64,000 nt of DNA from an uncultured cyanobacterium (GCA_903858015.1 CAIOGZ010000077.1:62001-126000); one strand, 5' to 3'. Shown: positions 26,930-35,572, counted from the first letter of the stretch. Numbers and translations: made by a program. The notes: generated from the letters alone by a model not told the origin.

Positions 26930-28342
26930 ATGAGCAAGGCGCACTTCGGCCTGATTGGACTTGGCGTGATGGGCGAGAACCTTGTTCTCAACGCCGAGCG
27001 CAATGGCTATTCGAGCGTCGTCTACAACCGCACTTACGCCAAGACCCAAGAGTTTCTTGCTGATCGTGGGGCCGGCAAGCAAATCATCGGTGCCGAAACC
27101 CTCCCCGAGTTTGTGGCCGCCCTCGAGCGCCCCCGCCGCATTTTGATGATGGTGAAGGCGGGGCAACCGGTTGATGACATGATCGCCACGCTGGCGCCGC
27201 TGCTGGAGGAAGGCGATCTACTGATCGATGGTGGCAACTCGCTCTACACGGATACCGAGCGACGGGTCAAGGAGCTGGAAAGCAAAAGCTTTGGTTTCAT
27301 CGGTATGGGCGTCTCGGGTGGAGCCAAGGGGGCCTTAGAGGGGCCGAGCATGATGCCGGGCGGCACGAAGAGTGCCTATGACGCAATCGAGGGTCTGGTG
27401 CGCAAGATGGCCGCCCAGGTCGAAGACGGACCCTGTGTCACCTACATCGGTCCTGGCGGAGCCGGCCACTTCGTCAAGACGGTGCATAACGGTATTGAGT
27501 ACGGCATCGAACAGATCCTTGCCGAAGCCTATGACCTGATGAAGCGGGTGGCTGGCCTTGATGGCACTGCTATGGCCGATGTGCTGGCAGCCTGGAACAG
27601 CAGCGAGGAACTGAGTTCCTTCTTGGTGGAAATCACCGAGGTCTGCCTGCGTACCAAAGATCCCACCAGTGGCACCGATCTAGTTGAGTTTATTGTGGAT
27701 GCAGCTGGCCAGAAGGGAACGGGGCTTTGGACCGTCGAAAGCGCCCTCAACATGGGGGTACCAGTGCCGACGATCTACGCCGCCCTTAATGCCCGCGTCC
27801 TCAGTTCCCTGCGGCGGGAGCGATTGGCGGCTGAACCGCTGCTACGGGCAGCCAGCCCCGCCCCCTTTGACCTTGGTGCTCCAGCTACCGGCCCGCTGAT
27901 GGATGCCACGGTACTGGCCTGCATCGCCAGCTATGCCCAGGGTATGGCCCTGCTTCAGGAGGCCTCCAGGCTGCACGATTACCAGCTAGACATGGCGGCG
28001 ATTGGTCAAATTTGGAAAGGTGGCTGCATCATTCGTGCACGTTTACTACAGCGCATTCAGAATGCCTACACAGCCCAGCCGGATCTGCCCAATCTGATGG
28101 TGGATCCCTGGTTTCTCGAGCAGGTTAACCGCCGCTTGCCGGGGCTGCGCCAAGTGGTGGCGGGGGCCGCGACCGCCGGTATTCCTGTCCCCTGCTATAG
28201 CAGCACCCTTGATTATATCGGTAGTTACTTCACGGGCCGATTACCCCAGAACCTCGTCCAGGCGATGCGCGATTGCTTCGGCTCCCACACGTATGAACGA
28301 ACGGATGCCCCAGGCAACTTCCATACCGAGTGGTTGGCATGA
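26930..28342 (+). CDS. gnd: 6-phosphogluconate dehydrogenase, decarboxylating
   Basis: The protein has 470 residues. It oxidises 6-phosphogluconate to ribulose-5-phosphate with NADPH production, the main night-time NADPH source in cyanobacteria. The Rossmann motif is GLIGLGVMGENLVLN (8-22). Substrate-binding GVSGGAKGALEGPSMMPGG and the catalytic GGAGHFVKTVHNGIEYG (Lys and Glu) are intact, as is the C-terminal DCFGSHTYERTD that reaches into the partner subunit. The stop overlaps pgl by 4 bases (ATGA), so the two consecutive oxidative pentose phosphate enzymes are coupled. Confidence 0.97.
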   Translation: MSKAHFGLIGLGVMGENLVLNAERNGYSSVVYNRTYAKTQEFLADRGAGKQIIGAETLPEFVAALERPRRILMMVKAGQPVDDMIATLAPLLEEGDLLIDGGNSLYTDTERRVKELESKSFGFIGMGVSGGAKGALEGPSMMPGGTKSAYDAIEGLVRKMAAQVEDGPCVTYIGPGGAGHFVKTVHNGIEYGIEQILAEAYDLMKRVAGLDGTAMADVLAAWNSSEELSSFLVEITEVCLRTKDPTSGTDLVEFIVDAAGQKGTGLWTVESALNMGVPVPTIYAALNARVLSSLRRERLAAEPLLRAASPAPFDLGAPATGPLMDATVLACIASYAQGMALLQEASRLHDYQLDMAAIGQIWKGGCIIRARLLQRIQNAYTAQPDLPNLMVDPWFLEQVNRRLPGLRQVVAGAATAGIPVPCYSSTLDYIGSYFTGRLPQNLVQAMRDCFGSHTYERTDAPGNFHTEWLA

Positions 28343-29052
28343 CCACGTATCGGCTTCAGGTGGCTGCCACCGCCGGAGAGCTTGCCAACCAAACGGCCGA
28401 GCAAATGGCCGCCGTCATTGATCTTGCCTTGGCGGAGCGGGACCGGGTTCAGATCGCCTTGGCCGGTGGCGAGACTCCCCGTGCCAGCTATAGCCGACTG
28501 GGTAACCAGCACTTGCCATGGGATCGGGTTGATGTGCTGCTGGGTGATGAACGCTGGGTAGCGGCGGATGATCCGGCCAGTAACGCCCGGATGCTCGGCG
28601 AAACCCTGCTCGCCCAAGATCCGGCCCGCAGGGCAGCCTTCCATCCCGTTCCCACCCATCACGCCAGCGCCGCCGCCAGTGCCGAGGCCTATGGAGAGCT
28701 CCTAAGTCGCCTTTGCCCAGGTGACCCACCCTGCTTCGATCTGATCCTGCTCGGGCTTGGGGACGATGGCCACACCGCATCCTTGTTTCCGGGTACCGCG
28801 GCCCCAACGATCCGCGACCGCTCCGTGACCCTGGGCGAAGGTAAGGGCCTGGTACGGATCACCCTCACCGCAGCCGTCCTTTCGGCGGCACGGCGCGTGA
28901 TCTTTCTGGTCAGTGGTGCCGGCAAGCAACAGGCCCTGAAGCGGCTCTTGGATCCAACCGAGCCGGCTGATCGCACCCCAGCCCGGTTGGTCCAACCAAC
29001 TACAGAGGTGCTGATCATGGCCGATGCGGCCGCTGCCCAGCTCCTTCGTTGA
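28339..29052 (+). CDS. pgl: 6-phosphogluconolactonase
   Basis: The protein has 237 residues from ATG 28339, in the ATGA overlap with gnd. Pgl hydrolyses 6-phosphogluconolactone, the step just before Gnd. Family motifs are LAGGETPRASYSRL (phosphate loop), VDVLLGDERWV (conserved Asp/Glu/Arg), FDLILLGLGDDGHTASLFPG (catalytic His) and RRVIFLVSGAGKQQALKRLL. It belongs to the DevB/SOL type rather than the beta-propeller type. glpX, hemA, glgC, gnd and pgl lie in a row on one strand. Confidence 0.95.
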   Translation: MTTYRLQVAATAGELANQTAEQMAAVIDLALAERDRVQIALAGGETPRASYSRLGNQHLPWDRVDVLLGDERWVAADDPASNARMLGETLLAQDPARRAAFHPVPTHHASAAASAEAYGELLSRLCPGDPPCFDLILLGLGDDGHTASLFPGTAAPTIRDRSVTLGEGKGLVRITLTAAVLSAARRVIFLVSGAGKQQALKRLLDPTEPADRTPARLVQPTTEVLIMADAAAAQLLR

Positions 29053-29068
29053 TACTGGTCTGAGGAGA

Positions 29069-29698
29069 ATGGTGAAGCGGATGGAGCCTGATGTGACTGG
29101 AGGTGATGCTGCCCTAGAACGGCTGCCGTTGGGCCAACCCAGTCGATTGCTGGTGGCCGGTGACGGCTTCGCCCCCTGGCATGCCCTGAACGACACAATC
29201 ATGGGTGGCCGCAGCAGCGGCAGTTGCTCGATGCAGGCAGGCGCGCTGCATTTTGATGGCGAGCTGGTCGAGCAAGGGGGGGGCTTCGTGAGTGTGCGGT
29301 CGCCCCTCTTTTCTCCTCCCCTTGATCTTTCCAATTTCGCCGCTTTCCAATTTGAGCTTGCCGGTCAAGGACGCCGGTTCAAGTTGGCGGTCGCCTGCGC
29401 CGATGGCGTAGCGGGTTTAACTGAGCTGATTCCGGGTGGTTTGCGCTGGGTGCACGAGTTCAGTACCAATTCGGCCGATCTGACCAAGGTGCGGATTGGC
29501 TTTGATCAGCTCATACCTTCGGTGCGGGCCCGGCCGATCGAGGGCTTACCACTGGGCTTGCCCTTGCGCTTTGATCCAGCCCGCATCACGCGCCTCCAGA
29601 TACTCCATTCCAAATTCGGCGATGCAGGCGCACCGAATCCAGGCTTTCGGCCAGGACCCCTTCATCTGGAGATCCATGCCATCCGTGCCACGGCCTGA
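29069..29698 (+). CDS. CIA30-family protein
   Basis: The protein has up to 209 residues. Close starts are ATG 29069, GTG 29072 and ATG 29081; a GAGGAG at 29062-29067 best spaces GTG 29072. The galactose-binding-like CIA30 (NDUFAF1) fold is indicated by WHALNDTIMGGRSSG near the start, then FVSVRSPLFSPPLDLSNF, and FDPARITRLQILHSKFG near the end. In mitochondria CIA30 assists complex I assembly; in cyanobacteria the role is not established and could concern NDH-1 or another membrane complex. It follows pgl closely (about 16-28 bp, depending on the start) on the same strand and may be co-transcribed. Confidence 0.8.
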   Translation: MVKRMEPDVTGGDAALERLPLGQPSRLLVAGDGFAPWHALNDTIMGGRSSGSCSMQAGALHFDGELVEQGGGFVSVRSPLFSPPLDLSNFAAFQFELAGQGRRFKLAVACADGVAGLTELIPGGLRWVHEFSTNSADLTKVRIGFDQLIPSVRARPIEGLPLGLPLRFDPARITRLQILHSKFGDAGAPNPGFRPGPLHLEIHAIRATA

Positions 29699-29710
29699 GC
29701 CCGATCGCCC

Positions 29711-30079
29711 GTGGAGCTAACTCAGCTGGTGGCGGCTGCGGCTGACCTTTGCCGCAAGCCTTTGCGCCATGGCGTTGTTTTGAGCAGCGAACCGGGCGAA
29801 CCGGATTGTTGTCTGCGCCTAGAAGCTCGCTCGCCGGATGGGGAACGGCTAGCTGCGGAAGATCTCCAATTGGAGATCTTCCGCAGCGGCAGCGGGGCTA
29901 ACCGGAGTCTCCACCTCATCTTGGCCTGGCTGCTGGATGACACCCGGCCGATGCTCTGGCAGGGCAACCATGGTGTTTGGATGGATGCGGCAGGAAATCG
30001 CTGCGATCGCCCCGCCGATGGAGTGCCGCTGGAGGCATTAGCGCGGCGACTGCGGGCCCTGCTGGTGGATTTGCGTTGA
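29711..30079 (+). CDS. Conserved hypothetical protein carrying an internal DNA palindrome
   Basis: The protein has 122 residues, GTG start at 29711, 12 bp after the CIA30 gene. Composition is soluble and mixed; segments such as LHLILAWLLDDTRPMLWQGN and PLEALARRLRALLVDLR look well structured. I recognise no named family, and no motif suggests catalysis. The codons for AAEDLQLEIFRS lie in a perfect 36-bp palindrome (29852-29887), which does not disturb the frame. Likely the last gene of the pgl / CIA30 unit; the convergent ilvD gene ends 41 bp further on. Confidence 0.65.
   Translation: MELTQLVAAAADLCRKPLRHGVVLSSEPGEPDCCLRLEARSPDGERLAAEDLQLEIFRSGSGANRSLHLILAWLLDDTRPMLWQGNHGVWMDAAGNRCDRPADGVPLEALARRLRALLVDLR
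29852..29887. repeat. Perfect 36-bp palindrome inside a coding sequence
   Basis: The left arm GCTGCGGAAGATCTCCAA is followed directly by its exact reverse complement TTGGAGATCTTCCGCAGC, with no loop: 18 of 18 positions pair. The flanking bases (A before, G after) do not pair. It lies wholly inside the small gene at 29711-30079 and encodes A-A-E-D-L-Q-L-E-I-F-R-S. It contains two AGATCT sites and a central CAATTG. Confidence 0.95.
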
Positions 30080-30120
30080 GTTCAACCACCAGGGGCCCAG
30101 CCTTGGGCCAGCGTTGCAGT

Positions 30121-31791
30121 TCAGGGTTGGTCGGTTACGGCCCCAAGGCTGCTGCTGCTCACCAAGCGAGCGTATTTTCCCAATACCCCGGTGCGGTATC
30201 GCGGCTCGGGTTTGAGCCAAGCGGCGCGGCGGCGATCCAGCTCGTCATCGGACACATTCAACTGAATCAGCAACTGATGCGCATCCACCGAGATGCTGTC
30301 GCCTTCCTGCACAAGTCCGATGTTGCCGCCCACGGCGGCCTCAGGAGCAACATGGCCCACCACCAAGCCATAGGTGCCACCGGAGAATCGGCCATCAGTA
30401 ATTAGGGCAACCGATTCACCCAGTCCCCTACCGACGATGGCCGAGGTCGGCGCCAGCATTTCGCGCATTCCTGGACCACCAACGGGCCCCTCATTGCGGA
30501 TCACCACCACATCACCGGCAACAATCCGGCCGGCCAGGATCGCCTCAAGGCAGCTCTCCTCGCTCTCGAATACCCGGGCTGGACCGGTGAGAACGGGCGT
30601 TTTTACGCCACTGATCTTGGCCACGCTACCCTCGCTGGCTAGATTGCCTTTCAGAATTGCAAGGTGGCCTTTGGCGTAGAGCGGATTGCTGAGCGGGCGG
30701 ATCACGTCCTGGTCATTGGCTGGTTCGGCGGGTAGATCTGCCAACAGCTCTCTGATCGTCTTGCCCTCGATGGTGCGGCAATCGCCATGCAGCAAGCCGC
30801 CGTCTAGCAACAGCTTCATGACTTGGGGGATGCCACCAGCCTTGTGGAGATCGGTGGCCACGTAACGGCCACTGGGCTTGAGATCGCAGATCACAGGCAC
30901 CTTCTGGCGAATCATTTCAAAGTCGTCGATGCTCAGCGGTACGCCGGCGGTGCGGGCGATGGCCAGTAGGTGCAGCACCGCATTGGTGGAGCCTCCCACC
31001 GCCATGATCACAGCGATGGCATTTTCGAAGGCCTCGCGAGTAAGCAAATCCAGGGGGCGAATATTCCGGGCAATCGCCTCAACAAGAACCTCGGCGGAGC
31101 GGGCGGCACTGTCGGCCTTCTCCGCATCCTCAGCCGCCATCGTAGAGCTATAGGGAAGGCTGAGACCCATGGTTTCAATCGCTGAGCTCATGGTATTAGC
31201 TGTAAACATGCCGCCGCAGCTTCCGGCACCGGGACATGCATTCTTCTCGACAGCGGTGAGTCTGTCCTCATCAATCTTCCCGGCAGTAAACTGGCCTACC
31301 GCTTCAAAGGCACTGACCACTGTGAGATCACAACCACCCAGCTTGCCAGGCTTGATTGTGCCGCCGTAGACAAAGATTGCAGGGATGTTCATGCGAGCCA
31401 TGGCCAGCAAGGCGCCGGGCATATTTTTGTCGCAGCCCCCCACCGCCAGCACCCCATCCATCGATTGGCCATTGCAGGCGGTTTCGATCGCATCGGCAAT
31501 CACCTCACGGCTGACCAGGGAGTACTTCATCCCCTCGGTGCCCATCGAAATGCCATCACTCACCGTGATCGTTCCAAACATCTGGGGCATGGCCCCGGCA
31601 GCATGGGCTGCCTGTTCGGCGCGGCGAGCCAGGTCATTGAGCCCCATGTTGCAGGGGGTGATCGTGCTATAGCCGTTGGCAATGCCGATGATCGGCTTGT
31701 TGAAATCGCCATCTCCGAAGCCCACGGCCCGCAGCATGGCCCGGTTGGGGGAGCGCTGGATCCCCTGGGTGATCGCGGCGGAGCGCAGCAT
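30121..31791 (-). CDS. ilvD: Dihydroxy-acid dehydratase
   Basis: The protein has 556 residues, normal length. IlvD dehydrates dihydroxy-isovalerate and dihydroxy-methylvalerate in valine, leucine and isoleucine synthesis. Iron-sulfur cysteines are seen in [18 protein letters not shown] and in [18 protein letters not shown], plus an N-terminal ITPCNMGL. Other landmarks are the early [20 protein letters not shown] and the late [20 protein letters not shown]. The start ATG at 31789-31791 is consistent with the family. Upstream on the same strand are a small membrane protein and a upp-like gene. Confidence 0.97.
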   Translation of the reverse strand: MLRSAAITQGIQRSPNRAMLRAVGFGDGDFNKPIIGIANGYSTITPCNMGLNDLARRAEQAAHAAGAMPQMFGTITVSDGISMGTEGMKYSLVSREVIADAIETACNGQSMDGVLAVGGCDKNMPGALLAMARMNIPAIFVYGGTIKPGKLGGCDLTVVSAFEAVGQFTAGKIDEDRLTAVEKNACPGAGSCGGMFTANTMSSAIETMGLSLPYSSTMAAEDAEKADSAARSAEVLVEAIARNIRPLDLLTREAFENAIAVIMAVGGSTNAVLHLLAIARTAGVPLSIDDFEMIRQKVPVICDLKPSGRYVATDLHKAGGIPQVMKLLLDGGLLHGDCRTIEGKTIRELLADLPAEPANDQDVIRPLSNPLYAKGHLAILKGNLASEGSVAKISGVKTPVLTGPARVFESEESCLEAILAGRIVAGDVVVIRNEGPVGGPGMREMLAPTSAIVGRGLGESVALITDGRFSGGTYGLVVGHVAPEAAVGGNIGLVQEGDSISVDAHQLLIQLNVSDDELDRRRAAWLKPEPRYRTGVLGKYARLVSSSSLGAVTDQP

Positions 31792-31856
31792 GACGGAGCT
31801 AGCGGGAATGGCCTAGGAAACCTACCGACTGGCCCGCGGACCTGACTGGAACGGCT

Positions 31857-32171
31857 TCAAGGCAGCGGTTCAAGCTGCTCCAGCCGACGCCGTACCTCGT
31901 CGATCGCTTTGTTGAGCTCCTGCACCCGATCCCGCAAGCGCGTGTCGATGGCTGCCGACTGGGGGGCGGCGATCGCTCCGGGACCCTGGGGCGAGGCCAG
32001 GGCAACCGGCCGAGCCTGGTCCCCCGGGTGGAGCTGCCGCCCAGGGCGGCTCTGGCGGCGCCGCTCGGCTTCTGCAACCAACCACCAGCCCAAACCCACG
32101 GCACCAACAACCGCACCACCCATGGCGCTTAGCAACAGGCTGCTGCCGGAACGGTGCCTCGAATCAGCCAT
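31857..32171 (-). CDS. Small single-span membrane protein with C-terminal coiled coil
   Basis: The protein has 104 residues, ATG start at 32169-32171. One membrane segment (LLLSAMGGAVVGAVGLGWWL, residues ~11-30) is followed by a basic stop-transfer stretch (AEAERRRQSRPGRQ), a proline/alanine linker and a C-terminal amphipathic helix (LRDRVQELNKAIDEVRRRLE) with coiled-coil heptads. No enzyme motif is present. It lies between the upp-like gene (21 bp upstream) and ilvD (65 bp downstream) on the same strand. Function unknown; the topology suggests a small scaffold or membrane-bound partner. Confidence 0.65.
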   Translation of the reverse strand: MADSRHRSGSSLLLSAMGGAVVGAVGLGWWLVAEAERRRQSRPGRQLHPGDQARPVALASPQGPGAIAAPQSAAIDTRLRDRVQELNKAIDEVRRRLEQLEPLP

Positions 32172-32192
32172 TGCAGGGTTGTTGGATCGCCT

Positions 32193-32915
32193 TCACCCTA
32201 GGCATGTCACTCCATCGATTCCACTGAAGCGGCGGCTGGCATCCCCGAACCCGGGCACAATCCGGCCCTCCGCATCCAGATCAGCATCGATACAAGCGCA
32301 GTACAGGGTGAGATCGGGCTCTGCTTCGCCGAGGCTTTTAAGGCCCGGAGCCGATGCCACGGTGGTGATGATCCGTAGGCGCTGCCCTTTCACGCCCAGT
32401 TGCCGCAGTTGCCTCAGTAGGGCCAGGAGCGGTTGGGCGCTGGCCAGCTCAGCCACGAACACCAGTACCCCCACCCGCTCCCCAATTCGCTCGGGCAGGC
32501 CGATCCAACGCCAGCTGGTTTCTACTTCTAAGACGGCGTGGTGGGAATGGCCGTCTTCTGAACAGCCGTCAGCGTTGAACTGCGTCCACTGCATAGGGGC
32601 GATGGCAGCGACCGGCAGCACGCTGCGGGCGCCTTCCCACAAACCCAGCCCAGCTGGAAGCAACGGCAGGGACAGTAGAGGCACGTTGCCATCCACCACC
32701 TGCCCCTGGGTCTCGGCTAGGGGCGTCTGGATGCCGATCTGGCGCTGGGGCAACCAATCCCTCACGGCTTCATAGCTGAGCCAGCGACCCATTTCCACCA
32801 AGGCGGTAGAAAACAGGGGCGGCGGCGTAGAGGCATCGCGCAGGATGGTCAGCCAGTGGGCGATCAGGGGATGGGGGGGAACCACCACCCGCAGGGACAT
32901 CGCCATGGCTGCCAT
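32193..32915 (-). CDS. Uracil phosphoribosyltransferase-like protein with degenerate PRPP loop
   Basis: The protein has 240 residues from ATG 32913-32915; two further ATGs follow within six codons. The C-terminal block LTLYCACIDADLDAEGRIVP then GFGDASRRFSG closely follows the uracil-binding end of UPRTase (Upp: IDxxLNxxGYIVPGLGDAGDR). The N-terminal VVVPPHPLIAHWLTILRD also fits. However, the PRPP-binding loop, normally DPMLATG(G/T)S, is here VFVAELASAQPLL, so the signature is lost. UPRTase makes UMP from uracil and PRPP. This protein may have lost activity or changed role. It is divergent from the pentapeptide-repeat gene. Confidence 0.7.
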   Translation of the reverse strand: MAAMAMSLRVVVPPHPLIAHWLTILRDASTPPPLFSTALVEMGRWLSYEAVRDWLPQRQIGIQTPLAETQGQVVDGNVPLLSLPLLPAGLGLWEGARSVLPVAAIAPMQWTQFNADGCSEDGHSHHAVLEVETSWRWIGLPERIGERVGVLVFVAELASAQPLLALLRQLRQLGVKGQRLRIITTVASAPGLKSLGEAEPDLTLYCACIDADLDAEGRIVPGFGDASRRFSGIDGVTCLG

Positions 32916-32945
32916 AACTTGGGCCAGCAGCGTACCGGCAAGCCC

Positions 32946-33587
32946 ATGGTTGATTCCAGTCGGAGTGGGCAGTCATCACCGCTCGGATGCCAACCAGGCT
33001 GGCTCCAACCCGGCGCCTGGCTGGCAGGCCTGGCCTCGTTCCTGCAGGTGGGGCTGCCCGGCTTGCTGCTGCTAGTCATGCTGCAGGGGGGCCCACTCCT
33101 GCAACCTCGCCCCGCCTTTGCGATAACGGCACCGGAGCTGCGAGGTCAACGCAGCCTCCAGGATCTGGATCCTGATCAGCATGGCCGCGACCTCCACCAA
33201 CAGGAGTTTCTCAAGGCCAATCTCGTCGGCTTCGATCTGCATGACGCTGACCTGCGCGGCGCCGTGTTCAATGCCAGCGACCTGCGTAAGGCCGATCTCC
33301 GCGATGCCGACCTTGCCGACGTGGTGGCCTTTGCAAGCCGCTTTGATGCAGCAGATCTGCGCGGTGCCATCTTCCGCAACGCCATGCTCATGCAGAGCCA
33401 CTTCCGCGATGCCAGCATTGAGGGGGCCGATTTCAGCGAAGCGGTGCTTGACCTCCCCGAGCAGAAAGCCCTCTGCGCCCGCGCCAGCGGCACCAACAGC
33501 CATACCGGCGTGCAGACCCGGGAGAGTCTGAGGTGTCGCTCAACGGCTTTAGGGACCAAAGCTGGAGCTGGCTTCGCTGCCCCCTAG
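32946..33587 (+). CDS. Thylakoid-lumen type pentapeptide-repeat protein
   Basis: The protein has 213 residues from ATG 32946; the longer open frame upstream overlaps the divergent upp-like gene and has no family character. After ~30 residues, a hydrophobic segment (VGLPGLLLLVMLQG) ends in a signal-peptidase site PAFA|ITAPE, so the mature protein is exported, probably into the thylakoid lumen. Pentapeptide repeats follow (~95-165): NLVGFDLHDADLRGAVFNAS, DLRKADLRDADLADV, DLRGAIFRNAMLMQSHFRDA. These stack into a right-handed quadrilateral beta-helix. A cysteine-containing tail follows. Role unknown; related lumenal proteins occur throughout cyanobacteria and plastids. Confidence 0.8.
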   Translation: MVDSSRSGQSSPLGCQPGWLQPGAWLAGLASFLQVGLPGLLLLVMLQGGPLLQPRPAFAITAPELRGQRSLQDLDPDQHGRDLHQQEFLKANLVGFDLHDADLRGAVFNASDLRKADLRDADLADVVAFASRFDAADLRGAIFRNAMLMQSHFRDASIEGADFSEAVLDLPEQKALCARASGTNSHTGVQTRESLRCRSTALGTKAGAGFAAP

Positions 33588-33670
33588 GCGATTTCACCCT
33601 TGGGGCGCTGACAAGCTCTTAGGGGATCATTCCAGTTCAGGCTCAAGCGCCCAACTGACTTCTAGAGTTG

Positions 33671-33835
33671 GCAGCGATCGGTTTCGCGGAGTATCAGGCC
33701 GCGAAGGAAACGGGGAAAGCACGGTGGGGGATCCAACTCCCGAATCCGGCACTGTCCCGCAGCTGTGAAGACCACCATGCGGTGGTCCAGTCAGAACGCC
33801 CGCCGGTCCTATCCCCCAGTCCGGCGCGGACCGGC
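33671..33835 (+). promoter_or_regulatory. Cobalamin (B12) riboswitch upstream of hupE-cobW
   Basis: The conserved B12-box elements appear in order: GGGAAAGCACGGTG, then CACTGTCCCGCAGCTGTGAA, then the hairpin ACCACC-ATGC-GGTGGT, then AGTCAGAACGCCCGCC. This matches the consensus GGGAA..GGTG..CCCGC..CTGT.A..AGTCAGA..CC.GCC. A second stem, GCCGGTCC (33802-33809) with GGACCGGC (33828-33835), overlaps the end of the aptamer and finishes eight bases before the hupE ATG. It is a natural expression platform hiding the ribosome-binding region when B12 is bound. Adenosylcobalamin would thus repress hupE and cobW. The 5' limit is approximate. Confidence 0.88.
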
Positions 33836-33843
33836 TTCCCACC

Positions 33844-34461
33844 ATGATTTCTTCCACACTGCGGCGTCGAGGCCTTGGCGCCACGCTGCTGCTTGTTTTG
33901 CCAGCCTTGGTGTTGCTGCCGACGGCGGCCGAAGCCCACCACCTGGTGCACCTCCTGCATCTTCAGCCCAGCCCCCTTTCCGGCCTGATCAGCGGCCTCG
34001 CCCACCCCGTGCTGGGCCCTGACCACCTGCTTTTTCTACTCGCCCTCTCCCTGGTGGGCCTTCGCCATCGGATTGGCTGGATGCTGGCCCTCCTGGCCAC
34101 CGGCCTCGGGGGCAGTGCCCTTGGCCTAATCCTGCCTGGCTTGCCTGCGGCTGAAGCGTTGGTGTCGTTCACCCTGGTGGTGGTGGCCCTGGTGCTGATC
34201 GCAGGCTGGGATCGGCGCCTGCTGCTCCCGGCGATCGGGCTGCATGGCTATGTGTTGAGTGCCACCGTGCTGGGCTGGACCCCGGCCCCGATCGCCGCCT
34301 ATTTGGCCGGTCTGCTGGTCAGCCAGGGGCTGTTGCTGCTGGTGGCCCTGGGCTTGCTACGCCATGCCGCCACGGCGATCGCTGCCCCCACCCGCCAAAC
34401 AATGGCGGCGGTGCTACTGGGTCTGGGCGCTGCCTGGACCTGGTCGGCCCTGGTGGGCTGA
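33844..34461 (+). CDS. hupE: HupE/UreJ-family cobalt (or nickel) transporter
   Basis: The protein has 205 residues. A signal-like N-terminus (LLLVLPALVLLPTAAEA) is followed by HHLVHLLHL and the family motif HPVLGPDHLLFLLALSLVGL, whose His and Asp/His are thought to bind the metal. Five further membrane segments follow. HupE/UreJ proteins import nickel or cobalt; control by a B12 riboswitch, seen directly upstream, points to cobalt. cobW begins one base after the stop codon, so the two are co-translated. Confidence 0.88.
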   Translation: MISSTLRRRGLGATLLLVLPALVLLPTAAEAHHLVHLLHLQPSPLSGLISGLAHPVLGPDHLLFLLALSLVGLRHRIGWMLALLATGLGGSALGLILPGLPAAEALVSFTLVVVALVLIAGWDRRLLLPAIGLHGYVLSATVLGWTPAPIAAYLAGLLVSQGLLLLVALGLLRHAATAIAAPTRQTMAAVLLGLGAAWTWSALVG

Positions 34462-34462
34462 G

Positions 34463-35572
34463 ATGGACAATCCGAGCTCTGCCCGGCTGCCGGTCACCGT
34501 GGTGACTGGCTTTTTAGGGGCCGGCAAAACCACCTTGTTGCGCCACCTCCTGCTCGAAAGTGGGCTCAGGTTGGCTGTTTTGGTCAACGAATTTGGCGAA
34601 ATCGGTATCGACGGTGAGCTGCTGGCGGCCTGCGGCTTCTGCGAGGACCAGGAGCTGGAGGGACGCCTGGTGGAGCTTGCCAACGGCTGCCTCTGCTGCA
34701 CCGTCCAGGATGAGTTCCTGCCCACGATGACGCGACTGCTGCAACGGGCCGATCAACTCGATGGCATCGTTGTGGAAACCAGTGGACTGGCCCTACCAGA
34801 ACCGTTGGTGGCAGCTTTTGGTTGGCCAGCGATTCGCAGCCGCACCAGGGTTCATGCGGTGGTCACGGTGGTCGATGGGGTGGCCTTGGCGGCTGGCCAT
34901 GTGGTGGGGGATGCGGAGGCCGTGGCCGCCCAGCGCAGGGCTGACCCCAGCCTTGACCACATCAAGGCAATTGAAGATCTCTTCGAAGACCAGCTTGAGG
35001 CGGCCGACCTCGTTCTTGTCAGCCGTGCCGATCAACTGGAACCAGGCCAACTAACTGACGTTCTGGAGCAGTTAACCCGGCGCTTACGCAGCGGTACCAA
35101 GGCTTTGCCAATGGCCCGAGGCGTCGTCGATCCCGCCCTGTTGCTTTCGACGCAGGCTTCCCTTGGTCGGCCAGGGCAGCCAGCCCAGGGCCGCGATCCC
35201 CACCCGCATGACCATGACGACGAGCATGACCATACCCATGTAGCGATCGAGGCGCTCGTGGTGCGGCGCTCCGGTACCTGGGAGCGCGATCAGCTGGAGC
35301 AGCAACTGCTTGCCTTGATCCGTACGGAGCCGGTGCTCCGGTTGAAGGGTCGGCTGCATCAGGAAGGGCGTCGCCTGCCCCTCCAAATCCAGGCGGTGGG
35401 TGCGCGGCTCGACTGCTGGTACGAAGAAAGTCGTCGCCCAGCGAGCGATAGCCCCGATTCGCGGTGCGAACCCGGATTGGAACTGGTGGTGCTTGGAGCC
35501 GCCGCCGATGCCAAGCGCCTGGAGCAGGCCTTTGCCCGCCTCGATTGGCGACAAAATCCTGGCGTTGGTTAA
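34463..35572 (+). CDS. CobW/COG0523-family metal-handling GTPase
   Basis: The protein has 369 residues. The P-loop is VTGFLGAGKTTLLRHLL (~14-30), the family metal site is NGCLCCTVQ (GxCxCC), and later come VVETSGLALPEPL, the switch region with VVTVVDG, and an LVSRADQL motif in place of NKxD. A histidine-rich stretch (PHPHDHDDEHDHTH) before the C-terminal CobW_C domain suggests metal storage or sensing. COG0523 GTPases insert or deliver Co, Zn or other metals. Placement behind a B12 riboswitch and hupE indicates cobalt chaperoning for cobalamin. The last 4 bases overlap the convergent gene. Confidence 0.88.
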   Translation: MDNPSSARLPVTVVTGFLGAGKTTLLRHLLLESGLRLAVLVNEFGEIGIDGELLAACGFCEDQELEGRLVELANGCLCCTVQDEFLPTMTRLLQRADQLDGIVVETSGLALPEPLVAAFGWPAIRSRTRVHAVVTVVDGVALAAGHVVGDAEAVAAQRRADPSLDHIKAIEDLFEDQLEAADLVLVSRADQLEPGQLTDVLEQLTRRLRSGTKALPMARGVVDPALLLSTQASLGRPGQPAQGRDPHPHDHDDEHDHTHVAIEALVVRRSGTWERDQLEQQLLALIRTEPVLRLKGRLHQEGRRLPLQIQAVGARLDCWYEESRRPASDSPDSRCEPGLELVVLGAAADAKRLEQAFARLDWRQNPGVG

